Positions 11,906 through 24,239 of a stretch of DNA of 64,000 nucleotides are shown here, piece by piece. The DNA is from Kryptolebias marmoratus. Its lineage: Eukaryota > Chordata > Actinopteri > Cyprinodontiformes > Rivulidae. The stretch spans positions 20,440,893 through 20,504,892 of the forward strand of contig NC_051453.1 of assembly GCF_001649575.2 (NCBI RefSeq), written 5' to 3'. The translations under genes were made by a program, and so were the position numbers. The notes beneath the pieces are model-generated. The model made no database searches. It was not told where the DNA came from and saw nothing but the letters and a program-made list of their open reading frames with translations. How positions within the stretch are numbered: position 1 is the first letter of the stretch; each line of letters starts with the position of its first letter.

Positions 11906-12117
11906 CAGTGGTCTCCAATCCTGGTCCTGGAGGGCCACTATCCTGCATGTTTTACTTGTTTCTCTGCTCCAACACACCTGATTTGAATCAGTGGGTGATT
12001 AACAGGCTTCTGCAGAATGAAGAGGTGATTTAACCACTGAATCAGATGTGTTGGAGCAGGGAAACAAGTAACACATGCAGGATAGTGGCACTCGAGGACC
12101 AGGATTGGAGACCCCTG
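11906..12117. mobile_element. hAT-type miniature element in R1 copy 4
   Basis: The 212-bp element has long inverted halves: CAGTGGTCTCCAATCCTGGT at the left and GGACCAGGATTGGAGACCCC with TG at the right. Flanking 8-mers TCTTTGAT (11898-11905) and CCTTAGAT (12118-12125) match at 6 of 8, as expected for a decayed hAT target duplication. No coding capacity. Confidence 0.85.
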
Positions 12118-12342
12118 CCTTAGATGAACAACTAGACCTTCGGAGTCAAACTGATTTAAGATGGCCGCCACATCTAGTTGACCCTAAAAACAAACAAGAA
12201 AATGACTGTAACTCAGTGAGTTTTACAGACATTGTGCTAAAATTCAATAAATAGATTAACAAATAAATCTTATCTCAAAATAAGATGATTTAAGTCTAGA
12301 GCTCAGGTGGCTGGCAATATGTATTCTTTTAAGACACGTTAG

Positions 12343-12823
12343 TGTCATGGTGTGGGGAGAAGGAGGCAAACCCAGAGCGCAGACTCATTTTGAAAAAGAA
12401 ACTAATTTATTAAAAATAAAAGAAAAACAAAACGCTAACATGGCAGCAAGAAGGAAGCTAAATATAAAACAAACTAAATCCAAGGACCGGACAGACAAGG
12501 ACAGGAGACGAGCAGAACCAGACATCAGGGGAAACAGACAAACAAACCAGCATATAAATGGAGCAGATGACTGGGTTTTAAAGACAGAGGACAGAGGGTA
12601 ATTAGGTGAAGTGGGCACAGGTGAGTGATAACGAGGAGCAGGTAGAGATGAGCGCGGCAGGGAAACAAGTGACTGACTGAGGAGAGGTGGATAATGACAG
12701 GAAACAAAGACACAAGGAACTGAACTAAGACCAGACTAACTAAATAAAATAAACAACAAACTCAAACTGAAACATGAAGATAATAAAAGCAATAAACTAA
12801 ATACAAAAAACCAAATCCTAACA
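12343..12823. mobile_element. TG...CA element with 5-bp target duplication
   Basis: The 481-bp insertion starts TGTCATGGTG and ends TCCTAACA. It is flanked by GTTAG on both sides (12338-12342, 12824-12828), and removing it restores the R1 end GTTAGGCCTTTA. TG/CA ends and a 5-bp duplication fit a solo LTR or related element. No reading frame of note. Confidence 0.75.
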
Positions 12824-12838
12824 GTTAGGCCTTTACTT

Positions 12839-13774
12839 TAAAAAGAATTGGACTTAAAGTGGACTAAAACAAAATAAAACAAAGAAAAAAAGTAAACCAG
12901 TCTATTTGAGCTTTTGAATAGGACTAACTAGTCTACAAAACTAGTTAACAGAATTCTGCATGGTGTAATCAAATTCCAACAACACAAGAAACCCACTAAC
13001 ACGATGCCTCACACATCATAAACACACAGAATCAGCTACAGAAGTGACATTTAACCATGCAATTATCCTCCTTGAAAAGATACCTTTCAGATCATCCTAA
13101 GTTCCGCCTGCTCTTTTATTTCTCCTCTCTGTCTGTCAGTTGTGCCTTTGTCATGGGCACAGGCTATAGATAGAGTTGTCAAGTTGGACCTGTGGGTCAT
13201 GGGGTCAGAGAACCTCTTCACTTGCGTTGACCTTCAGACAGACAGATTTATTCACCGTCAAGTCTCTCGCTCCCACCGCAGCCTCTGCCTTCTGTGATCA
13301 GAGACAGCAGTAATAAAGACATCAGGCTCTGACCCTGTCGCTCTTCTTTTCTCCGGTAATTGTCATGATTGCTGAATAACAGCCATATTTCAAACACATG
13401 TATTAGCCAAATGAGCTGAAGGGGGGAGTGTGCTGATGGGTCGCCTTTCTGTCCTCTTGTTAGAGACAGGCGGTTAAAAAAAGGGAAGAGGACAGATTTA
13501 GCATATAATGGAAGTAAATGACTTGTAGCTCATTTGCAGATTGTTGTCAGTGAGATGGAGTGCAGTTTATCCATTTGACAGCTTAGTTAGCGGTCCAAGG
13601 ATTTGTGAAATATCACACTTGTGTTCTTCAAGTTGAGAGCCAAGCAGAGAATGTGAGATGGGAAATTGTGCAATGAAGCTGTGAAACACACTGGGCACAT
13701 ATCATATGTTTTGGAATAATAATACAATGTGATTTAATGTGCTTTGTTTCTATTGTGTACTAAACATTTTCTTA
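12839..13774. other. non-coding stretch, candidate regulatory DNA
   Basis: From about 13080 to 13640 the sequence is of mixed composition without repeats. It includes AGCTCATTTGCAGATTGTTG and similar; no coding frame. Confidence 0.35.
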
Positions 13775-14085
13775 AAGGGATAGTCCAGTTAATTTTGAAG
13801 CCATGTTTTGTCAAATAGTTATCAATAGTTAGTACATTATCAGCCTTGACATCAGTCATAAAGCATGGAGTATGGAAAAAGAAGTAAAAGTCTTCATCCA
13901 TGCTAGGCTAATGGCCAGCCAAATGAGGACTCAATTTTTATCTGTTTTTTTTTCATACATTTGCATAGTAACTGTTGAGGTGTGAAAACAGCGACAAACT
14001 GAATAAACTGTGTCAGGCAACAGTCTAGAGATTTAATACGAGCTAATGTGGCGTTTTTTTGCAACGGTATATCGTTTTTGAGATA
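13775..14085. repeat. R3 interspersed repeat copy 1
   Basis: It begins AAAGGGATAGTCCAGTTAAT and contains CATCAGTCATAAAGCATGGA, CCAGCCAAATGAGGAC, and TAATGTGGCGTTTTTTTGCA near its end. A second copy lies at 63690-64000 with matching order. It runs directly into R1 copy 5. Confidence 0.6.
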
Positions 14086-14595
14086 AGCATTTGTGAAACT
14101 GACTTATTTGTAGCCATTTTTTGTGTTTTCTAAGGTCAGTTGGCAGTGGCAGCTGTCTTCAAATGGATTGGCTCCAAAAGTGAATCAGTTGTAGTAAATG
14201 TCCATCCAACAGATATTTGCTGAAAGTTTCATTAAAATTCATCAAGCGGTTCATGAGATATTTTGCTAAAAGACAGAGTTGACTCTGTCTGGGAAAAAAT
14301 TTGAACAAAGCTCTTGCACAATCTATTAGCTTTCATTGTATGTGTTAGGGAATATATTCAGCTACTACCACATGACATTTTAGGTCAATATCTGTGAAAT
14401 GAGTGATTTAAAATGAAGTTATAGTCATATTTGTGTCTTGTGGGGGCAATTAACTGTGGCAGCCATCTTGAATCATGTTGATTCCAAAAGGTAATCAAGT
14501 TGCAGATGATTACAGTCTAACAGTGGTCAATAAAACATTTTGCAATTTTTGCTCTGTGTGGCAGCCATCTTGACTTGTTAACAGAATACATAATC
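14086..14595 (-). repeat. R1 copy 5
   Basis: It has three GTGGCAGC(C/T)(A/G)TCTT motifs (about 14147, 14457 and 14561) with the usual TTCATGAGATATTTTGCTAA and CTCTTGCACAATCTATTAGC segments. The terminal hairpin is missing. Confidence 0.75.
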
Positions 14596-14952
14596 ATAGC
14601 ATGGAAGCATTTTATTTCCTTTTTTGCATTTTAGTGTGTAGATAAACAAGTGGCCAAGAGAAGTAAATTATTAATTAAACATGAGGCAGGCGTGAGGAAA
14701 CCATGGAATGGTCCCTAAAGAGACTTCTAAACAAACGGGGTGTGGAGCAGGTACCAGTGTGACCCCCCTTTCCTCCCCCCCTGGCTCCCACGAGTGCTGT
14801 CTGCAGTGAAACTGCCGACTCTCTAATGAGCTGTTTGCAGAAGTGGGTACACAGTGACTGTGACCTCTGACCTTTGCCCACATTGTCTGGGGAGCAGAGC
14901 GAAGACGAGAGAAGCTGCTACTTTGTTCATTGCTGCTGGTCAGACAAGATGT

Positions 14953-16199
14953 TTTACAGTGCTGTGACATAGTATTTGTCCTTTTATAGATTTCTTTTGT
15001 TTTTATTCTTTTGTTGTTGTTGTTTGTCATACATTTTAGATCATCAAACAAACTTTTAATATCACACAAAGATAACCTGAGTAAATACAAAATGCAATTT
15101 TTGAATGACAATTTAAGTTATTAATGGAAAAAAGCCAACCTGACCACACGTGAAAAGTAATTGTCCCCTAAACCTAGTAACTGGTTGTTGTCACCCTTGG
15201 TAGCAACAACTGCAATCAAGTCTTTGTAATAAATGGGTATGAGTCTGCTGCTGCCGTGCTTAGATCATTGTCCTGCTGCAAAACTCAAGTGATGTTGAGC
15301 TAAAAATCATAAACTGATGGTCAAATGTTCTCCTTCAGGGTTTTCTGGTAGAGAACAGAATTCATGGTTCCATCAATTACAACAAGTCGTTTAGGTCCCA
15401 AAGCAGTAAAACAGCCCCAGACCATCACTGTCCTTCCACCATGTCTGACTGTGGGTAGGATACTCTTTTTCTAAAATGCAGTGTTAGTTTTCCAACAGAT
15501 GTAACGGGGCACACACCTTCCACTTTTGTCTCTTCAGTCCACAGAATATTTTCCCAAAACTCTTGGGGATCATCAAGATGTTTTTTTAGTAAATATGAGA
15601 TGGGCCTTTGAGTTCTTTTTGCTTAACAGTGGTTTTGACCTTGGAACTCTCACATAGAGGCCATTTTGGTCCTTTGTCTCTTTCTTATTGTTGAATTATG
15701 GTCTCTGACCTTAACTGAGGCAAGTGAGGCCTGCAAAAGTTTAGATGTTCTAGGCTTTTTTTAGGTTCTCCTGGATGAGTTTTTTGATACGCTCTTGGAG
15801 TAATTTTGGCAGGCCGTCAAGTCCTGGAAGACTTCACCACTGTTCCATGCTTTCTCCCTTTGTGGATAATGGCTTTACTTAGGGTATTTCTTGATTCTGC
15901 AGGTCCCACCTGGGGTGGGGCTGGTGAAACTGAACTCAGCTTTCCAAAAACAAATCACAGTTAATTTATGATTCAATAAGGAGGGCAATTACTTTTTCAC
16001 ATCAGGCAAAGTTGGTTTGAATAGTTTTTTTTTCCCTTAATTAATCAAATCATCATTTAAAAACTGCAATTTTTATTGAATCATGTTTTTTTTGTCTGAT
16101 ATAAACAATTGTTTGCTGATCTGAAACATTTAAGCGTGGTGAAAAAAGAAAAAACAGATTAAATGTGTAAGGAGGTGAATACTGTTTCATAGCACTGCA
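14953..16199 (-). mobile_element. decayed Tc1-like transposon
   Basis: The ends CAGTGCTGTGACATAGTATT and a complementary ATACTGTTTCATAGCACTGC form the terminal inverted repeats. The interior, read on the minus strand, is a broken Tc1-like transposase gene; on the + strand one sees TGGTTCCATCAATTACAACA, CAGCCCCAGACCATCAC and GATGTAACGGGGCACACACC, a familiar fish Tc1-like pattern. It has internal deletions and stops throughout. Confidence 0.8.
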
Positions 16200-17032
16200 C
16201 CTCGCTGTGAATCACTGCCGCTGAGGAGCAACATTCCTCCTCTCCTGCTCTGCGTGTGAAACTGACCTGAGGTATTTTAGAATGTCAATGTGTTGGGAAC
16301 TTGTTAACACTGGCTGAGCTGTACAATCACTTACATAATTACCATTGTAAGAAAACCATAATGAGCATATAAAGAGACAAGACCTTCCAGCACTCCATCC
16401 TTTCTTAATTACCCCGAACATACAAGAATTTTTTCACATTTTCCAGTGGAGGAGAATGTGATACTAATGATCAGAATGACAGTTTGATGGTGGTGGTGGG
16501 GATGCTGTGTGTTTTAGGATGCCAGTGAGTCCAGCGACAGTAAAAGCCCATCTAATTAACCCTCCTGGTATGACATTATGTGATTAAATTAAAGCGTACA
16601 GTATCCCTCTGGGTTTGCCTGGGAAAAAAAGGAACCAAACAATTCATTTGCTGAGCTTTAATTTAAAATCCGTTTCAAAGACCTGATGCTAAAGATAATT
16701 ACCAACTTCATCTCGGTGGGATTTTCCTCCGTCCGCTTGTTCATTAATAACAACAAGAGGTTGGAGGTTAAAATCTCATTTAATTGCTTTTATATTAATG
16801 ACATTATGAATGTGGGGTCTAATTTTGTCCAGTAGTTAGTTTACATACAGGGTCCCCTAGAGGGACACTCATTTTGGCAGAATTACACTACAAACAAAAA
16901 AAGAAAACTAGAATTAATGTGCACCACACTTCAACAGCGATGGCAAACATGCTCTCCAGCAAGGAATTATGATGAGAAATGACTGTGGAGCCACTGCTCC
17001 TTTTGCAACACAAACGTGCATGCAAAAATTCA
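16200..17032. other. candidate conserved non-coding block
   Basis: About 16530-16830 has several homeodomain-type cores (CTAATTAACC, GATTAAATTAAAG, ATTTAATTGC, TTAATGAC) in an otherwise repeat-free stretch. This is the texture of vertebrate developmental enhancers, but conservation cannot be shown here. Confidence 0.4.
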
Positions 17033-17815
17033 AGCTGAAATTAAAGACCTACAATTCCTTGAAGGAATACATATTGCCCACCACCATTCAGGCCTGCCTT
17101 GTAGGTTAATATTATTTTCTTTTGAGAAATGACAGAGTTGTAACTGTTTTGGTCAAACCTTAAAAATAATGCTATGCTCAATCTCAAGATGTCACACTCA
17201 CAGTATGTGTTGAGAATGACTTTCAGCAACTACACCACTAAGATTGTGCTTAATATCTGTGAAAGTTACATATTTATCGTCATTTTTGTGTTGTCTAATA
17301 TTATTAAACTGTGGCAGCCATCTTAAATTGAATTGACTCCAAAACTGAATGCATTGTAAATAAAGGCCTAGTGATTGTTTCCTGAAAATTTCATTTAACT
17401 CCATTCAGTGGTTCATGAGATATTTTGGTAACAGACAGGCAAAATTAACTCTGAATAGTCAATGGCCGAGTTTTAAACAAAGATTTTGCACATTCCGTTA
17501 GTGCCCAAAATTTCTGATACGGATGAGTCACAGCTACTATCATATCAAAATATTAGGTTGATAACTGTAAAATTCAGAGTTATAGCGATTTTTGTGTCTT
17601 TTAAGATCAGTTAGCTATGGCAGCCATCTTGAACTGGGTTGATTCCAAAAGTTAGTCAGTTGTATATGTTCAAACAATGATTACTTTCTTCAAGTTTCAT
17701 TAAAAATTTTTTAGTGGTTGATGAGATAGCTTGCTGACAAACAGACACACATGCATGTACCCAAAGATGAGTAAAAACATTGCATTTGGTGGCAGGCAAT
17801 AATTATACAACAAAT
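17033..17815 (-). repeat. R1 copy 6 (near complete)
   Basis: It starts AATTAAAGACCTACAATTCC and the TTGAAGGAAT hairpin. Two modules with GGCAGCCATCTT at 17313 and 17620 (about 307 bases apart) follow, and it ends GGTGGCAGGCAATAATTA. It is one of the best references for the full R1 structure. Confidence 0.88.
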
Positions 17816-18224
17816 CTCCAGTTTGTAAATAGAATCAAGCTAAATCTTTTTTCATATATTTCTTTACTTTTCAGGGCCCCAATCCTCATTAGCATCTTTT
17901 CACTGTAATGTTCAATAGATGTAAAATCCTTCGCACCTCCGGGAGAAAACTGCAACTTAGTCAAGACTGATGACTAAATGGTATCCTACTTAGGAATAAT
18001 CATACTGAAAATGCCTTTCAGCCAAGCCATTTCACTCATGAATTTTGCAAAGAAGTAATTTCAGCACTGGCATTTAAACTAATTTAAATTCCTGATATCT
18101 CTCCAATTTTTAGGGGGCTAGTTTTATGGTTACTCAAGCAGATTTAGTTGTGTATGGTCACAGGAGCACAAACATGCATCTGAATGCTAATTATCAGCTG
18201 CCGTCGAACTCGAAAAAGCAATTA
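17816..18224. other. non-coding, single-copy by eye
   Basis: No gene. Contains GCTAATTATCAGCTGC, an E-box next to a homeodomain core. Confidence 0.35.
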
Positions 18225-18968
18225 TGTTGTTGCAAATGTCTGCGTGTGTTTGTTTGACTGTGCTGTTAGCAAAATATCCTATAAACCAGTGGATGGATTT
18301 TAATAAAACTCTCAGAAAGTAATTATTGGGTGTACGTCCTCAGCTGGTTAACCTTTAAAGTCAACTCGATTCAAGATGTCTGACACATCCAACTGACCTT
18401 AGAAAAAAAATGGTATGTCTCAGCCACTTTTACAGCTAAGATTTGGTGTGGTAGAAGTTGAGCATCATCCCCAATACAAAATTCAAGTGCTACTTGTTGT
18501 GCAATATTTTTGCATAAAACTTTGGCATTAACTAATGGAACCAACTCTGTCTCTCTGTTAGAAAAATATCTCATGATATTCACTGGACATTTCACAATAA
18601 AACTTTCAAAAAGTAATCATTGGATGGACATTTACAAATCAATAATGTTTTTAGAGTTGGCTCAATTAAAGATGGCTACTATAGCCAAATGACTTTAGGA
18701 AACACACAAATAGCTATAGTTCAATTAATTTTACAAATAATTAGCTAAAATTTAGTGTCGTTGTAGCATCTAGTCTTCCTCAACATATACCCTGAGCTCT
18801 ACACATCTAACAAGATCTAACAATATCACATGAGGTTGAGCATAACATCATTTACAAGGTTTGACCAAAATAGAAATAACATAAAATGATTTTTGTGTTA
18901 AAGTCTGGAATAAAAAGCTGCCAGAGATATGCATTTCTTCAAGGAATGCTAGGCCTTTAATTAAACAT
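18225..18968 (+). repeat. R1 copy 7 (near complete)
   Basis: It starts near AATTATGTTGTTGCAAATGT, carries two CCAGTGGATGGATTTT/CACTGGACATTTCA modules, and ends with TTCTTCAAGGAATGCTAGGC CTTTAATTAA. The orientation is opposite to copy 6. Confidence 0.88.
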
Positions 18969-20279
18969 GGAAACAATCAGCTGAAATAGTTCAACACAGG
19001 TACTTTGTTTTTTAAGCATTAAAATGTTGATTTTTGTCTTTTGATAAATGCATATTTTTGTACCAATTAAAGCATGTTTTGAATTGCCATTGTGAGTTTA
19101 TAAAATTTCAACATTTCTTCCCATCTTCGTGCTGCAGAAATAAGGTAATAGCGACTGAATTTGTAGCATAATGATTCTAACTAAATAGCACAAGGAAGTT
19201 ATTAGTTTACAAGTATCAGCAGGCAGAAATGAGGCCAAGGGGGGGATGATGAATGAGTATATTTCCCCAAGCAAAAGGCTGACCTGGATACGGCTTTCTT
19301 CCTCCCCTTTCCTGGTGCCAAGTGGGCCACCATTTTTCACTGGTCTCACACTTAGCCACGGACGGGCTTATGCTAACAGTAGCCCTGACCTGCAGTCCAC
19401 GTCTCCCGCCAGCCTCCCTCTGCACTCATCTGAAAATTGTAATCCCTTCGTCGAGGCCCCAGTAATTTGATCAAATAGTGTGCACCCTTCCCCACCACTT
19501 ATTGGCCAATTAAGTCAAGTTCTCACGCAGGGGGTCCAGCTGGCTCGGTGTTATCTTGGGATGAATTGATTGAAGCCATTCCACATCTATGAACCCTACT
19601 TTAATGATGTTGGTGATAATACTTGTAATTCTTTTCAGTCAAGGGACTCATGGGCGCAGCTGTTATGGCAGTAATCCGTGTCCTGATACACTGAAGTAGC
19701 AGCAAGGCATTAATCTGTCTCTCAGATTTTCCTTCGCCAGGTTTTTTTCTTCCTCGTTTCTGCCTCTGCTTATGTCTCACAGCTAATACTACATCTGTGA
19801 AATGTGACATTGAAGGTGTGGGTTTAAAAAAAAAAAAAGATGGGGCGTAAGACACGATTGTGGGGGGATTCATTGTTAATGATTGCGCTGCGCTTGCATT
19901 ACTCGGTTTGGGTCCTGACCATTTTGTTTAAAAAAGAAGAAAAAAAAATAACACTCCTCCCACCACCTCTCTAACAAAACCGTGACAACTTAAGAAGGAT
20001 AGATTTAGCAGTGAAAAATCAATAAATACATGCATTAGTTTCAAAGGCAGACATTAACATTCTAAAACAGACTTGTCTTAAAATCCTGCCTCTAGCCATT
20101 CAGTCAAAATATCAAATTATCATAATGAGGTCTAACTGCATATAAATGTTAAGTATTAAAAAACAGAGAAGGTGCTTTCTCACAATGAAACACATTCTTT
20201 ATTATCAATTACAAAGCATCACCAATACATGTATCTCATGTTGCATTGTATTTGTCTTTTAGATTAACCCCCACATTAA
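18969..20279. other. non-coding stretch, candidate regulatory DNA
   Basis: About 19200-19580 is GC-richer (CTGACCTGCAGTCCACGTCT) and has open frames on both strands that look incidental. ATTGGCCAATTAAG near 19481 combines a CCAAT palindrome with a homeodomain core. Confidence 0.35.
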
Positions 20280-21395
20280 AAATGTTACTAAAATCTCTTT
20301 CTTCCAACGGCACATTATCACTAAAATTAGAAACATATTGCCCCAAAACAATGCAGAACAAAGGGTTCATACACATATTACTTCTAGGCTGAAATATTGT
20401 AATTCTTTATTATCTGGATGTCCAAAAACATCTTTAAAAAAGTCTTCAGCTGATCCAAAATGTTGCTGCCAGAGTTCTGATGAGAGTTCGGAGGAGAGAT
20501 CATGTTTCTCCAATTTTAGCTTTTCTCCACTGGTTCCCTCTAAAAATCTGAAAATAATTTAAAATCTTACTTCTAACACACAAAGCTCTCAACAACTAAG
20601 CTTCATTTTATATTAAAGATGTTATTGTTCCGTGTTTTTCTGACAGAGCACTTCACTCTCAGACTGGAGGTTTACTTGTGGTTCCTAGAGTTTATAATAG
20701 TAGAACAGGAGGCAGAGCTTTCAGCTATCAGGCTCCTCTCTTGTGGAACCAACTTCCAGGCTGACACCCTGTCAGCCTGGAAGACTTTCCTTTTGACCAA
20801 TCCTATAGTTATGGTTGGTTTGGGTTTCCTGAGCTATCCCTTAGTTATAGACTTAGACTGTTGGAGGACAAACTGAACACATTTCCTCACTCTGCTGCTG
20901 TCTTTACTCTTTCTACTCTCCAGGTTTAAACATGCACCTATTGATGCCATTAACATGTATTTTCCTTGTTTTTCTTCCCATAGAAACTCCACCTGGATGG
21001 ACCTCAGTGTTTGTGTCTCTTTCCTGTCATCTCAATCCTGAACCAGTCGAGGCAGCTGGCCACCCATCTGGTTCTGGTTCTGCTGAAGGTTTATTCCTAT
21101 TACAAATGAGTTGTTTCTTTCCACTGTGGCCTCTGTGCTGTTTAGGATGGGAGACCGCAGCAAAGTGAAGATTCAACACAATCTGCTTGCTTCCTTTGAT
21201 AGATAATTGTTATTTCATAATTAACTGTATGGTATTATTATTGTATTGTATTATTAGAGGGATTGAATTGATTTTAATTGAATATAAATCTGGGTTTGAC
21301 CTTAATTTATGATTTTTTTTCTTCTGTATAGTGCCCCTAAGATGGCTTTTGTTGTGAATTGGGGCTATATAAATAAACTAAACTGAATTATTGTA
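20280..21395 (+). pseudogene. L2-type LINE 3' end, decayed
   Basis: Near 20380-20440 the + strand reads HITSRLKYCNSLLSGCPKTS, the conserved C-terminal segment of the reverse transcriptase ORF in fish L2/CR1-group LINEs. Further on are AGAGCACTTCACTCTCAGAC, a CTCTTGTGGAACCAACTTCC block, a GGTTCTGCTGAAGGTTTATTCC 3' UTR block and the tail GGGGCTATATAAATAAACTA, typical of the 3' end of these elements. Frameshifts break the reading frame. Confidence 0.8.
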
Positions 21396-24239
21396 TTTGT
21401 AATTAATATAGCATAATATTTCATGGCTGTTTTAAAAACCTCTATGACAGTTTGATCAGGTAAAACCACCTTGATGGACATCGGGCCTTTTGTTTTACGC
21501 GCTTTGTCATTAAAGGTGGAATCTGCTGTCAGAAATTAAAAATACATCAGATGACCTGGATTTTAGGCATATTATGCACAAAAGAGTTGAAGCTGCTCTT
21601 AAGAGTGTCGACGCTGTCTTTTAACTTGAGATCAGAGAGTGAGCAGTGCATACAAATGAGTCTGAAACCAGATCCTCCATCCCTGCTCTGTTCCTCAGCT
21701 GGAGACGAGAAGAGGTTATCTTCTTGGCCTGCTGGGACCTTGACAGGCTCCGTTTTGCTCCCTACCCCTGTCACACACACACACACACACACACACACCG
21801 TAAAACTGCTGCAGTTTTCCAGGTCTGCACACACACACATTCACACAAACAGTAGCTAATAACGTGTTCTAACTCTCCACCGGGTCAAGATTAGGATTCT
21901 CAGGGGTGATCCGATCAGGGGGTTGCCACAGCCAGGTGGAGTCTGGGACAAATTTATCATGGGAGGGGAGATCATGTGGGCTAGTCTTTAAGGAAGCGTC
22001 AGCGAGGGCAAACACATGTAGGCCAGCTGGTGCTCTGTAAAACACTCACCTGCCAGGGAAAAAATGAAGATGTATCAACTGCAACTCATTACCCTGGCCT
22101 CGCTTTGTGCGTCTCCTTTCAAACGCTTTGCTGGGCATTTACCGTCTCCACTTATTTCAATAATTTTCACAGATTAATGCTCACACAAGGCAGAGTATTC
22201 ATTTATCTGTGCCATTAAATTTACATTGCCAACTTCTGCAAAATGTATTTCCCTCAAAGCGATTGTAGGGAAACATAAAATCGTACATTTTGTATTATGT
22301 GTGTAAACTTAAGTATACTGATAGAATTTGCAAATCACTCTGAAAATGCATTGAATAATAATGAATAAAACATAACCGCTGAACAAATTAGCCTGTTGTG
22401 AGCTGCTGCCGCATGTTGATGTTAGCTGACTGCCATGAAAGATATTTGATATTAGGAGATGAAAAATTGGGTGAGTAAGCAGCACCAGCGAGCTGGATCG
22501 GTCTCATGGTAAACAATTTAGTGGAGGGGTGAGGGTTTAGGGTGGGGGCGTGCAGTAATTACTGCTTTCAGTCTCATTTAGAGAGCCTGTTGGCTCTCGG
22601 GAGCACCACGTCGCTGCAATGCTGGATGCTTTTCTGGATTTGTGATGTGCAGAAATGAACAGTGATTTAAGTGACAGGACGTTGGAGCTGTCGTGCCAGC
22701 TTTGAGCACTCTCTACCCCCCTCGACCCCCACTCCTTTCTAGCTCCCCTCCCCTTCTAGACAGTGTCATGCCTGCATTTGTCTGAACACATATTGCTCAG
22801 TTTAACTGCTACTTTTTGTCCTACAAATGTGTGAGTGTGTATGAAGACGGGGAAGTTAATAAGCTTTCACTGTGTTCGATGAACACAACGGTTCACTGAA
22901 AAATCAGAGCTGTGTACATTTATGCACAGCAAAATGGCACTGCAGTGCAGGTTGACATATTTGTAATGTGTGTGGCTGCAGGATAAAATAACCAATAAGC
23001 ATTTTGAGCTTGTAAACACACACATTCAGGAGCATCTGTTGGTTTCTATCCTTATTATTTTTGGCAGGGTTGCATATGTTCCCCCGCATGGAGCTGAGCC
23101 TTATTATCATTCCAATCAGCCGAGGTGGAGAGAGTCACATTAATTTGTTGTAATTAATAGCACCGCTGCATCTGACAGCACGCGCTAACGAGACCCTTTG
23201 ATTGTTTGGATCTCTAAGTGTGCCTCGCCTTGTTTGCGTCACCTCGGAGGAGTTTGTAATATCAAAGCTTAGCGCTATCTGATACTTGTCAAAATGCAAT
23301 TTATGAAAGTTTAATTCTTTTATTGATTTAGTGTAGGTTTGATGCCTGCAGTGTTAGCTCCCTCGGTGGAACTTAGTGGATTCAAATGCTTGTCACCAGC
23401 TCGGCCTCCTTTTTACTGAGAACAATTGCCAAAGGCCAGCCCAACAGGCATGGTTTAATTGCCATTAATTAAAAGCATAAATCTTTTTCTTCACTTGCTC
23501 TGCTCTTAAACAGGGCTTCGCATAGCTGCTTTTTTCCCCTCTGCTTATCAGAATCCCTCCTGGCTAGTTCAACATCCCCCCACCCCCACCCAATCATCAT
23601 ACTCTCCTTCCCTCCCTTCTTCCCTTGCATCTCCCTTCTCTCTTGGCTCACAAGACTTTTCTGGAATCATCTTTTTAGCACACTCCTGCATGATATGACA
23701 TGAAGTGCGGGCAGCATGGTGATATTTAGTAAACCGGCTTCTTTCTTTATTGATGTATAATGAGGTCAAATGAGTCCTCCCGTATGCATGCTTAGATGGT
23801 TCTTCGCCTGAAATCCTTTCTGACAGCAAGTAAAACAGCCGGCGAACACAACGCCGGCTCCCAGAGACACGGTAGTAAAAAAGCCAAAGAGGAGGGAAGA
23901 AAATAAGCGTTTTTATACCTTGTCAATTTCCGTCTCGTCTGGTGCTTAATTAGACACTCGTTACTCTCTAAAAGGTCTTTCTCTTATTCTGGAAGCTTTT
24001 AATGCCAAAAATACTGTAGAAAAAATACACATTATAATGTAGACACATTATAAAATTCAGTTTTTTATTAGATATTAAATTTGGTTGAAAAAAAAGTTTT
24101 TTTTTATTTTTGAGGGGTCAAAGTTAAGATACTTTTGGAAAGTTTTTCCTTGAACAACACATTCTGCAACTTTTTGGTTTGTTTGTTTTTTGTATTTTTG
24201 TCAACTGATGTTTGGCTTTAACCTGCTCATTTCAATGCC
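21396..24239. other. large repeat-poor stretch, candidate regulatory block
   Basis: Apart from a CA microsatellite, no repeats are seen. Blocks at about 21880-22000 and 23100-23480 are of even composition with motifs such as TTGTTGTAATTAATAGC and GCCATTAATTAAAAGC. No coding frame has recognisable content. Confidence 0.4.
21772..21798. repeat. (CA)n microsatellite
   Basis: Thirteen CA units followed by a second short CA-rich patch near 21828-21850. Confidence 0.95.

Larger units (their letters stand above)
11815..12838 (+). repeat. R1 copy 4, interrupted twice
   Basis: R1 sequence runs from about 11815, is split by a hAT miniature element at 11906-12117, continues to 12337, and its terminal GTTAGGCCTTTA is split by a second insertion (12343-12823). 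The last bases of R1 reappear at 12824-12838. Confidence 0.8.

Noticed and set aside
21547..21859. Overlapping ~100-codon frames with THTHTH or VCVCVC runs
   Set aside because: They are translations of a CA microsatellite and flanks.
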